From: Scleromatobacter sp045810265
Lineage (GTDB): Bacteria > Pseudomonadota > Gammaproteobacteria > Burkholderiales > Burkholderiaceae_C
DNA length: 5,659 nucleotides
NCBI GenBank assembly: GCA_045810265.1
Contig: JBJMWF010000023.1
Span: forward strand, 1 to 5,659
Reading direction: 5' to 3'
Translations under genes and position numbers: made by a program
Shown: piece after piece, positions 1-5,659 of the stretch
How the letters are laid out: the number at the start of each line of letters is the position of its first letter
Position numbering within the stretch: position 1 is the first letter of the stretch
The notes under the pieces: model-generated
Told to the model about the DNA's origin: nothing
Database searches by the model: none
Seen by the model: the letters and a program-made list of their open reading frames with translations, nothing else

Positions 1-1265
1 GCCTGACGGCCGTCGGCACGCCCACGATCTCCAGTGACCTGCTGTATTCGCCGGTCAATCTCGGCTTCGCCGGCGGCGGCACCATCCCGACCTGGAACGT
101 GCCGGGCGTGGTCTCCAAGTACTTCCAGCCGTTCGCGCCATCGGACGACGCGCAGCCCTACCTGGTGCAGAAGGCCTGGGACGTCAACGAGAAGGTGACC
201 AGCGGGTTCTTCAAGGCCAACATCGACAGCGAGGTCGGTGGCCTGGGACTGCGCGGCAATGTCGGTGTGCAGGTGATCCATACCGACCAGTCCTCGACCG
301 GCAATTTCACGTATACCCATGCAGCTCCGGACGATCCCACCAAGACGACCTTCGACATCATTCCGGTCACCGTGGGCAAGACCTACAACGACGTTCTTCC
401 GGCGTTGAACCTCGCGCTTGACATCGGTTCCCAGCAGACCGTGCGCATGGGCCTGGCGCGCCAGATGGCACGTCCCCGCCTGGATCAGCTGCGTGCTCCC
501 ATCGATTTCGGCATCGACGATTCGAAGGGCACCGGTATCCCGGGCGGCAGCGGCGGCAACCCGAAGCTCGACCCCTGGCGCGCCAACGCGTTCGACCTGA
601 CCTACGAGAAGTACTGGGGCACCAAGGCCTACGTGTCGGCCCAGTTCTTCTACAAGGACCTGAAGTCGTACATCTACCAGCAGTCTGAAACCTACGACTT
701 CTCGGCATTCACGCCCGGGACGACGGCCAAGACCAACATCGGCCAGTTCACCGCGCCGTTCAACGGCAAGGGCGGCAAGATCCAGGGTCTCGAGCTGACG
801 GCCTCGCTGCCTCTGGGCATGCTGTTCTCGCCGCTCGACGGCTTCGGCATCGAGGCCAGCGGCAGCCGCACGAACAGCCGCATCAAGATCCAGGATCCGG
901 GCAGCAACATCGGCACAAACATCCCGCTGCCGGGCCTGTCCAAGAACGTCACGGACCTGACCCTGTACTACGAGAAGTACGGCTTCGAGGCGCGCATCAG
1001 CCAACGCCAGCGCTCCACCTTCGTCGGCGAGATCGCCAACTTCGCCAACGACCGGACGCTGCGTTACGTGGTCGGCGAGCGCGTGGTCGACATGCAGCTG
1101 GGCTATACCTTCCTGGACGGCCCGCTGCGGAACCTGGCGCTGCAGCTCGCCATCAGCAACCTGAACGACGCGCCTTACCGGACCTACGGTGCCAGCCCGG
1201 ATCGCGTGTACGAATACCAGAAGTTCGGCCGCACGGTGCTGTTCGGCGGTTCGTACAAGTTCTGA
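1..1265 (+). CDS. TonB-dependent outer-membrane receptor, C-terminal part (5' end outside window)
   Basis: This is the beta-barrel portion of a TonB-dependent receptor, which moves a bound substrate across the outer membrane using energy from TonB/ExbBD. The reading frame is open from base 3 and has no start in view, so the plug domain and early barrel lie upstream; 420 residues plus a TGA stop are seen. Evidence is the run of barrel motifs usual in the Xanthomonas/Caulobacter-type family (TIGR01782-like): GNVGVQVIHTDQSS, YNDVLPALNLAL, the Arg-Pro-containing MARPRLDQLR, then GGNPKLDPWRANAFDLTYEK, FFYKDLKSYIY and GKIQGLELTASLPL. The protein ends in YKF; a terminal aromatic residue is the usual outer-membrane insertion signal. 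A GTG at 99 is internal, not the start. Its substrate is not shown by sequence; the converging maltodextrin operon suggests alpha-glucan oligosaccharides, which is inference. Transcription probably ends at the hairpin at 1292-1326. Confidence 0.95.
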   Translation, partial: LTAVGTPTISSDLLYSPVNLGFAGGGTIPTWNVPGVVSKYFQPFAPSDDAQPYLVQKAWDVNEKVTSGFFKANIDSEVGGLGLRGNVGVQVIHTDQSSTGNFTYTHAAPDDPTKTTFDIIPVTVGKTYNDVLPALNLALDIGSQQTVRMGLARQMARPRLDQLRAPIDFGIDDSKGTGIPGGSGGNPKLDPWRANAFDLTYEKYWGTKAYVSAQFFYKDLKSYIYQQSETYDFSAFTPGTTAKTNIGQFTAPFNGKGGKIQGLELTASLPLGMLFSPLDGFGIEASGSRTNSRIKIQDPGSNIGTNIPLPGLSKNVTDLTLYYEKYGFEARISQRQRSTFVGEIANFANDRTLRYVVGERVVDMQLGYTFLDGPLRNLALQLAISNLNDAPYRTYGASPDRVYEYQKFGRTVLFGGSYKF

Positions 1266-1270
1266 CCTGG

Positions 1271-1288
1271 CGGGCGCCGCGGCGCCCG
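1271..1288. repeat. 18-bp perfect palindrome just after the receptor stop codon
   Basis: CGGGCGCCGCGGCGCCCG is identical to its own reverse complement. It starts 5 nt after the receptor stop. As RNA it could form a 7-bp GC-only stem with a 4-nt loop, next to the stronger hairpin at 1292-1326. It may protect the 3' end of the receptor mRNA, help termination, or be a by-product of GC-rich sequence. It has no T run of its own, so it is not called a terminator. Confidence 0.6.
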
Positions 1289-1291
1289 GCA

Positions 1292-1326
1292 AAAAGGCCC
1301 CGCCGGAGTTTCCGGCGGGGCCTTTT
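1292..1326. terminator. Bidirectional rho-independent terminator between converging genes
   Basis: Bases 1292-1307 pair perfectly with 1311-1326, giving a 16-bp stem with a GTT loop at 1308-1310. The outer four pairs are A-T, so the hairpin carries an A run on its left and a T run on its right. On the + strand, RNA ends in four U residues after the GC core, serving the receptor gene (stop 26 nt upstream). On the - strand the run is five U residues, serving the dioxygenase gene, whose stop at 1369 lies 42 nt upstream. The symmetry and the position between two converging genes support use in both directions. Confidence 0.9.
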
Positions 1327-1368
1327 CACTGGTGCGGCAGGAGGTCGACGGAGGGCGCGCCCCTTGCG

Positions 1369-2088
1369 CTAGCGCCGGCAGTCGAAGAAGCCGTTGAGCG
1401 TCAGGCGCGCGGTCGCGGGATCGGTCGTCAGCAGATCCGGGCGAGCGATGTCGCCGGAATGGAAGAAGCCGGCGTCGTACAGGATCATCCGGTTCCAGGC
1501 CGCGGGAACGCGCGCGACGCAGTCGAAATAGGCGTTGCCCCCGTCCATGTAGCCGGCCTCCAGGCCGTAGCGGGCGGTGAATTGCTCGGGCGTGAGCGTC
1601 TGGCTGTCGTACAGGATGCGGCCGGTGGCGGCGGCCGACTGGCGTGGCAGGTAGAAGCTCGTGCCGCCCAGCGCCGGGTTGCGGAACAGGTACAGCACCG
1701 AGGCCACGAACACCGTCTCCGGGTCGGTGCTCACGCGATCGCGATGGCATTGCCACTGGCGCGGATCGAGCTGCCCCGGCGGTGTCGTCACCATCGACAG
1801 CCGCACGTCGTGGTTCACCAGTCGCCGCGCCTGCAGGCGCGCGAGCGCGTGCTGCGCGAAGAAGTCGGCGAAGCGGGCCGAGAGGCCCGTCGGCCCGGCC
1901 ACGATCACGCCGGGATAGGGAAAGCCGCCGGGCGGCCCGAATGTCTGCGTGCGGGCCCATTCGACCAGGCCTTGCGGATCGAGCAGCACGTCGTCGACCA
2001 CTACCACCTCCAAGCCACCTGGCAGCGGCACGGTGCTGATGGTCGGTGGGGGATTGAAGAAGGGGCCGTCGGCGTCGTCCCAGTTCAT
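1369..2088 (-). CDS. DUF6445-like protein, probable Fe(II)/2-oxoglutarate-type dioxygenase
   Basis: A 239-residue protein without signal peptide or membrane segment, so probably cytoplasmic. It looks like DUF6445, a family with the fold of Fe(II)/2-oxoglutarate dioxygenases, judged from the N-terminal FFNPPP...VVVVDDVL...LVEWA block, the FPYPGV motif near residue 57, and the ending RLTLNGFF. The expected iron ligands are present: H115-R-D117 (in QCHRDR) and H210 (in FFHSGDI). R228, 18 residues after H210, is placed to bind the oxoacid. VLYLFRNPALGGTSFY (131-146) is the usual strand pair between them. The substrate is unknown. The ATG at 2088 is chosen because upstream starts in this frame lie within the amylase gene and add unrelated residues. 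It begins 13 nt after the amylase stop, so it is the last gene of the mal operon here. Family recognition is by eye; the triad makes an oxygenase likely, but activity is not proven. Confidence 0.8.
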   Translation of the reverse strand: MNWDDADGPFFNPPPTISTVPLPGGLEVVVVDDVLLDPQGLVEWARTQTFGPPGGFPYPGVIVAGPTGLSARFADFFAQHALARLQARRLVNHDVRLSMVTTPPGQLDPRQWQCHRDRVSTDPETVFVASVLYLFRNPALGGTSFYLPRQSAAATGRILYDSQTLTPEQFTARYGLEAGYMDGGNAYFDCVARVPAAWNRMILYDAGFFHSGDIARPDLLTTDPATARLTLNGFFDCRR

Positions 2089-2097
2089 CCGCCCAAG

Positions 2098-2103
2098 TCT
2101 CTC
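2098..2103 (-). promoter_or_regulatory. Weak ribosome binding site for the dioxygenase gene
   Basis: GAGAGA on the - strand sits 9 nt before the ATG at 2088 and overlaps the TGA stop of the amylase gene (2104-2102). The match to the anti-Shine-Dalgarno sequence is poor, so translation probably depends on ribosomes finishing the amylase (coupling). Confidence 0.45.
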
Positions 2104-4567
2104 ACGGCCGCTTGAGCGGGATGTGGCTGGCAGCGTTGAGCAGCACCACGCCGGAATGCGCGGGTACGAGGATGGCCAGGCTGTGTGAGGCCGTGTCCAC
2201 CGGCACTGGCACATGGCTGAAGGCGTCGGTCCAGCCTTGCAGGCGCGCGCCCGCCGGCACTGGCAGCGTCAGCGCTTGTGCCGTCTCGCCGTTGTTGGTG
2301 GCGGTGATGGCCACGCTGCTCGCATCGCGCCGCGCCAGCACCACGACATGCGCATCGACGTACAGCGGCGCGAGCAGCTTGCCGTGGCGCAGCACCGGCA
2401 GGTCGCGCCGCAGCTTCGTCAGGCGCCTGAAGTCGGCGAGCAGCGCATTGTCCGGATGGCCGCCGCGATCGGCCCACGGATAGGTGCCGCGGTTCATCGG
2501 GTCGGGGCCGCCGGTGACGCCGACCTCGTCGCCGTAGAAGATCGCCGGCGAGCCGGGGTAGGTCATCTGGAAGAAGACGGCCAGCCGCAGCTTCTGCTTG
2601 GCGAGCGCGACCTGATCGGGCGTCGCCTGGCCGTCGACGTCGCCGAGCACATGCAGCGAACGTGCCGAGTCGTGCGTCGACAGCAGGTTCATCAGCGCGC
2701 TGAAGGTCTGCGGCGGATAGGCCTCGCGCATCTCCTCGAGGTTGGCCACCAGCTTGCGCGCATCGCCACCGTTCGCGTAGTCCAGCACCGCGTCGCGGAA
2801 GATGTAGTTCATCGTCGAATCGAACTCGTCGCCGAGGAAGAACTTGGACGCGTCGAACCAGGTCTCGGCCACGGTCAGGGCATCCGGCCTGGTCTGCTTG
2901 ACCACCGTGCGCCACTCGCGCCAGAAATCGTCGGGCACCCAGGGCGCGACGTCCATGCGCCAGCCGGAGGCGCCGCGCTTCAGCCAGGTGCGCGTCACCG
3001 AGTCCGGGGCGCGATAGGCGAAGTCACGATAGGACGGGTCGGCCTTGTTCAACTCGGGCAGGTCCGCGATGCCGACCCAGCCCTTGAACTGCTTGTCCGG
3101 CTCGGCCTGCGTCGCGTCGAAGGTGTACCAGCTCGCGTAGGGCGACGACGGATTGATCTTGCCGTTCTCGAACGCGCCGCGGCCGCCGCGCGTGCCGTAG
3201 CGGTCGAAGTAGACGGAGTCGGCGCCGCTGTGGTTCAGCGAGGCGTCGGGGATCACGCGCAGCCCGCGCTTGGCGGCCTCGCGGCACAGGCGCTCGAAGT
3301 CGGCGTCGTTGCCGAAGTGCGGGTCGATGTGCTGCCAGTCGGCGGTGTCGTACTTGTGGTTGCTGGCCGCGCTGAACATCGGCGTGATGTAGAGCGTGTT
3401 GGCGCCGACGCTCCTGATGTAGTCGAGCTTCTCGATGATGCCGGCGAGGTCGCCGCCGAAGAAGTCGTTGCTGTACTGGTCGTCGCTGCCATCGCCGCTG
3501 TTGGGGCGATAGGGCCGGTCGTTCCAGTTCTCGTGGAATTCGACGGTCCGGTCGTGGAACCGGTCGACGCCGGGCCTCGGGTCGTTGCGCTTGTCGCCGT
3601 TGCGAAAGCGCTCGGGAAAGATGTAGTAGTAGACGGCGTCCTGTGCCCACGACGGCACGGAGTAGGGTGCATAGACGGTCTGGCGGTAGCGGCGGATGCG
3701 CCTGGTGTTCAGCGGCTTGTCCGCGACGACGCCCGCGCCGCCGGCGCCGCGTTCGCGAGTCCAGTAGACCGGCGTCGCATTGTTCTGGAGGATCACGGTG
3801 CTGCCGCCGACCCGGGCCTCGAACCAGTAACCGTAGACGGCGGCCGCGTCGAACCGGTAGTGGCCGCTCCAGCGCTCGCGCGCCACCGTGGTCGTGCGCG
3901 CGAGCGGAAGGCGCGCGAGTTCGTCGTACTCGAGGACGTCGTAGTTGCCTTGGAGCTTGCGCTTTTCGACGACCAGCGTCACTTCGGCGATGCCCGGCAG
4001 CGCGCTGAGCGAGAAGGCGACGTCGGTGCCGACGGTCACCGCGCCGTACGGCGACTTGTCCGCAGCCTGCTGCGAATCGAAGACCAGGCTCAGGGCCACC
4101 GGGTCGGTGATGGAGGAGGGCGGCGACGGTGGCAGCGGCGTGCCTGCCGGCAGCTCCGTCAACAGCAGGCTCATCGCCCCGTCGGGCGAGGCCGGCGGCG
4201 TGACGGTGATGCGCTCGACGCCGCCGAACCTGGCCTTCAGCGGCGCGCCCTTGCGCGCCAGCGGGACGGGCGTGCCGGACTTCAATGCGCCGTCTCCAGT
4301 GGCGCCCAGGTCGGCGTCGGGGCTCCAGTCCTCGTCGCCCACCTTGAAGCTGTGTTCGCCCTTGAATTCGGCAACCAGCTCGTAGTGGTCGCAGACATAG
4401 CGCAGCGCCGTCTCGTCGTCGGCGCGCCAGTCGTTGAAGGTGCCGCGCAGGTAGAGCGCGCGGCCGGCGAGCGGATCGGGGCGACAGTCGGCCGCAACGG
4501 CCGGGACGGCGAGCGCGAGGCAGGATCCGGCACTCGCCAGCCAGGCGGCGAGCGAGCGCCCCCTCAT
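2102..4567 (-). CDS. Secreted GH13 alpha-glucan hydrolase (neopullulanase/amylopullulanase-like alpha-amylase)
   Basis: An 821-residue alpha-amylase-family enzyme that should cut alpha-glucosidic bonds in starch-like or maltodextrin substrates. Residues 1-25 form a signal peptide ending AVA, with export by Sec. Residues 35-90 look like a beta-sandwich glucan-binding or early-set module (LRGTFNDW, then SFKVGDEDWSPD). A Pro-rich linker lies near 143-151, and 157-270 form a second Ig-like N-domain. The GH13 barrel spans about 305-720: YYYIFPERFRNGD, FFGGDLAGIIEKLDYI, NHKYDTADWQHIDPHFG; region I D441-ASLNH446; region V LPELN; region II GWRMD with nucleophile D539 and R537; region III acid/base E568 in AETW; region IV H632-D633. 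All catalytic residues are present. GDEVGVTGG and MNRGTYPW follow, then a C-terminal beta domain. The NHKYDTADW/DPHFG block points to the neopullulanase/maltogenic group; exact specificity is uncertain. The start overlaps the malG stop (ATGA) and has a strong ribosome site. Confidence 0.93.
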   Translation of the reverse strand: MRGRSLAAWLASAGSCLALAVPAVAADCRPDPLAGRALYLRGTFNDWRADDETALRYVCDHYELVAEFKGEHSFKVGDEDWSPDADLGATGDGALKSGTPVPLARKGAPLKARFGGVERITVTPPASPDGAMSLLLTELPAGTPLPPSPPSSITDPVALSLVFDSQQAADKSPYGAVTVGTDVAFSLSALPGIAEVTLVVEKRKLQGNYDVLEYDELARLPLARTTTVARERWSGHYRFDAAAVYGYWFEARVGGSTVILQNNATPVYWTRERGAGGAGVVADKPLNTRRIRRYRQTVYAPYSVPSWAQDAVYYYIFPERFRNGDKRNDPRPGVDRFHDRTVEFHENWNDRPYRPNSGDGSDDQYSNDFFGGDLAGIIEKLDYIRSVGANTLYITPMFSAASNHKYDTADWQHIDPHFGNDADFERLCREAAKRGLRVIPDASLNHSGADSVYFDRYGTRGGRGAFENGKINPSSPYASWYTFDATQAEPDKQFKGWVGIADLPELNKADPSYRDFAYRAPDSVTRTWLKRGASGWRMDVAPWVPDDFWREWRTVVKQTRPDALTVAETWFDASKFFLGDEFDSTMNYIFRDAVLDYANGGDARKLVANLEEMREAYPPQTFSALMNLLSTHDSARSLHVLGDVDGQATPDQVALAKQKLRLAVFFQMTYPGSPAIFYGDEVGVTGGPDPMNRGTYPWADRGGHPDNALLADFRRLTKLRRDLPVLRHGKLLAPLYVDAHVVVLARRDASSVAITATNNGETAQALTLPVPAGARLQGWTDAFSHVPVPVDTASHSLAILVPAHSGVVLLNAASHIPLKRP

Positions 4568-5454
4568 TCCTTGACGCCTCCGGCAGTGAGCCCCGACACG
4601 ATCCAGCGTTGTGCCGCCAGGAAGACGACGGTGATGGGCAGGCCCGACAACACGGCGGCGGCCGCGAAGTCGCCCCACAGGTACTTCTGGTCGGCCAGGT
4701 AGTACTTGGAGCCGACGGCCAGCGTCAGGTTGGACTCCTCGCGCAGCAGGATGGAGGCCAGCGGGTACTCGATGATGGTGCCGACGAAGGCCAGCACGAA
4801 GACGACCATCAGGATGGGCACCGCCATCGGCAGCAGCACGCGGAAGAAGGCCTGGAAATGGCTCGCGCCGTCGACCTTCGCGCATTCCTCGATCTCGACA
4901 GGAATCGTCTCGAAGTAGCCGCGGATCGTCCACACGTGCGTCGCCACGCCGCCCAGGTAGGCCACGACGAGGCCGCCGTGCGTCTCGAGGCCCAGCGCCG
5001 GCACGTAGTTGCCGATGGTCTCGAAGATCGCGTAGATGGCCACCAGCGCCAGCACGGGCGGGAACATCTGCAGCAGCAGCATGCCGTTGAGGATGGGCAT
5101 CTTGAACGCGAAGCGCAGGCGTGCGAACGCATAGGCCGCGGTGGTGGAGATCGCCACGATCAGCGCCGACGCGATCGTCGCCACCTTGACCGAATTCCAC
5201 AGCCAGCGCAGCACCGGGAAGGGCGGATGCATGACGACGCCGTCGGCGGTGGTGACGTCGAAGCCGAGCGCCAGCTTCCAGTGTTCGAGGCTGATCTCGC
5301 GCGGGATCAGCGAGCCGTTGGCGAAGTTGCCCGGGCGCAGCGAGATCGAGACGACGGCCGCGAGCGGAAACAGGGTGACGACGAGCAGCACGATGAGGAA
5401 GGCATGCGCGCCGAGCACGCGCCAGCGCTGGTTCTTGCCGGTGACGATGGGCAT
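4564..5454 (-). CDS. malG: Maltose/maltodextrin ABC transporter permease MalG
   Basis: One of the two inner-membrane permease subunits of the maltose importer MalEFGK2. At 296 residues it has the length I recall for E. coli MalG and aligns with it by eye along its whole length: ISLRPGNFANGSLIP (37-51), HWKLALGF (58-65), PPFPVLRWLWNSVKVA (77-92), the HGGLVVAYLGG block (159-169), YLWGDFAAAAV (258-268) and the ending GLTAGGVKE. Six hydrophobic segments are visible, near 15-37, 88-110, 122-145, 160-178, 208-232 and 264-283. The EAA loop that docks on the MalK ATPase is present as EECAKVDGAS (189-198) followed by LLP (207-209), with the conserved Gly at 196. Translation starts 4 nt after the malF stop and ends in an ATGA overlap with the amylase gene, so the three genes form one transcript. 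MalE and MalK are outside the window. Confidence 0.97.
   Translation of the reverse strand: MPIVTGKNQRWRVLGAHAFLIVLLVVTLFPLAAVVSISLRPGNFANGSLIPREISLEHWKLALGFDVTTADGVVMHPPFPVLRWLWNSVKVATIASALIVAISTTAAYAFARLRFAFKMPILNGMLLLQMFPPVLALVAIYAIFETIGNYVPALGLETHGGLVVAYLGGVATHVWTIRGYFETIPVEIEECAKVDGASHFQAFFRVLLPMAVPILMVVFVLAFVGTIIEYPLASILLREESNLTLAVGSKYYLADQKYLWGDFAAAAVLSGLPITVVFLAAQRWIVSGLTAGGVKE
4577..4581 (-). promoter_or_regulatory. Strong ribosome binding site that fixes the amylase start
   Basis: GGAGG on the - strand lies 9 nt before the ATG at 4567, inside the 3' end of malG. It supports this start, which is also the one that gives a clean signal peptide; the same frame is open much farther upstream, but that part overlaps malG out of frame. 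Confidence 0.85.
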
Positions 5455-5458
5455 GGCG

Positions 5459-5659
5459 TCAGCCCTTTCTGGCGTTGCGCGCAGCCACGCGCAGGTTGGC
5501 GAACGACAGCAGCGCGACGAGCAAGAAGATCAGCGTCGAGATCGCGGCCGCCAGGCCGAAGTTCTGGCCCGAGTCGAGGAAGGCGATGCGGTAGGTGTAC
5601 GACACCAGGATGTCGGTGGTGCCCGCAGGGATCTTCGTGTTGAGAAAGTCCGGCCGCCC
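5459..5659 (-). CDS. malF: Maltose ABC transporter permease MalF, C-terminal 66 residues (5' end outside window)
   Basis: This frame is open from the right edge and ends in TGA at 5461-5459. The 66 residues match the C-terminus of MalF as I recall it from E. coli: the PAGTTDILVSYTYRIAF segment (11-27), then NFGLAAAISTLIFLLVALLS (33-52), which is the last membrane helix, followed by a short basic tail ending ARNARKG on the cytoplasmic side. MalF pairs with MalG to form the translocation channel and, in the known system, also contacts bound maltodextrin. The EAA docking loop and the large periplasmic P2 loop that mark enterobacterial MalF lie outside the window and cannot be checked. The gap to malG is 4 nt. 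The gene is cut by the window edge; nothing suggests it is broken. Confidence 0.93.
   Translation of the reverse strand, partial: GRPDFLNTKIPAGTTDILVSYTYRIAFLDSGQNFGLAAAISTLIFLLVALLSFANLRVAARNARKG
5463..5467 (-). promoter_or_regulatory. Ribosome binding site of malG
   Basis: AAGGG on the - strand, within the last codons of malF and 8 nt before the malG ATG at 5454. It supports this start and close coupling with malF. Confidence 0.7.

Noticed and set aside
99..1265. GTG at 99 as the start of a short 388-residue receptor gene
   Set aside because: The same frame stays open to the left edge with receptor-like sequence, and a receptor without its plug would not work; the gene is simply cut by the window.
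1189..2115. A + strand open frame running from the receptor end through the terminator and across the dioxygenase gene
   Set aside because: It would be translated through a strong terminator, overlaps the receptor in another frame, and encodes no recognisable protein; the opposite strand holds the HxD...H protein.
4490..4567. Possible lipoprotein signal at Cys16 of the amylase (SAGSC)
   Set aside because: Position -3 is Ala rather than Leu/Val/Ile, and the Cys falls in the middle of the hydrophobic stretch, which continues to a normal AVA cleavage site at residue 25.
2213..4702. A very long open frame (829 codons) on the + strand opposite the amylase gene
   Set aside because: Its product is low-complexity, rich in Arg, Ala, Val and Gly, with no recognisable domain. 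It lies fully antisense to a well-supported GH13 gene, and such frames are common opposite GC-rich coding DNA.
4568..5200. An upstream extension of the amylase frame by 211 codons
   Set aside because: It lies inside malG in another frame, has Arg/Gly-rich composition, and would bury the signal peptide; the ATG at 4567 has a strong ribosome site.
4609..5643. A 344-codon + strand open frame opposite malG and malF
   Set aside because: The product is full of Gln, Arg, His and Asp with no motif, and the - strand frame is clearly MalG/MalF.

Overview
The window comes from a GC-rich Gram-negative proteobacterium; third codon positions are mostly G or C. The TonB-dependent receptor shows an outer membrane, and its sequence style is that of the Xanthomonas/Caulobacter-type receptors (TIGR01782-like). 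The MalF and MalG proteins are of the long enterobacterial type. Together these suggest a Xanthomonadales-like gammaproteobacterium or a Burkholderiales-like betaproteobacterium. The sequence alone does not allow a genus to be named.

Layout: two converging transcription units meet at about position 1300. On the + strand, positions 1-1265 hold the last 420 residues of a TonB-dependent outer-membrane receptor, whose start lies before the window. An 18-bp perfect palindrome follows the stop codon. After it comes a 16-bp-stem hairpin with A and T runs on either side (1292-1326), which should terminate transcription from both directions. On the - strand, reading from the right edge, a tight operon runs malF (C-terminal 66 codons only) - malG - secreted GH13 alpha-glucanase - DUF6445-like Fe(II)/2-oxoglutarate-type dioxygenase. 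Junctions are 4 nt (malF/malG), an ATGA overlap (malG/amylase) and 13 nt (amylase/dioxygenase). No promoter for either unit lies inside the window, and no gap without a gene exceeds about 105 bases.

How the genes fit together: MalF and MalG form the inner-membrane channel of a maltose/maltodextrin ABC importer; MalE and MalK are not in view. The 821-residue amylase-family enzyme has a signal peptide, two N-terminal beta-rich modules and a complete GH13 catalytic set, so it probably trims alpha-glucans in the periplasm or outside the cell to oligosaccharides the importer can take. The receptor is a plausible outer-membrane port for the same sugars, but this is inferred only from position. The odd member is the last gene. 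It keeps an HxD...H iron-binding triad and a downstream Arg, and it resembles small proteins (DUF6445) that recur near TonB-dependent receptors together with SapC, cupin-like and tryptophan-halogenase-like proteins. Its co-transcription with maltodextrin import genes is the least explained part of the window. No wholly new system (CRISPR, phage, mobile element or RNA gene) was seen.
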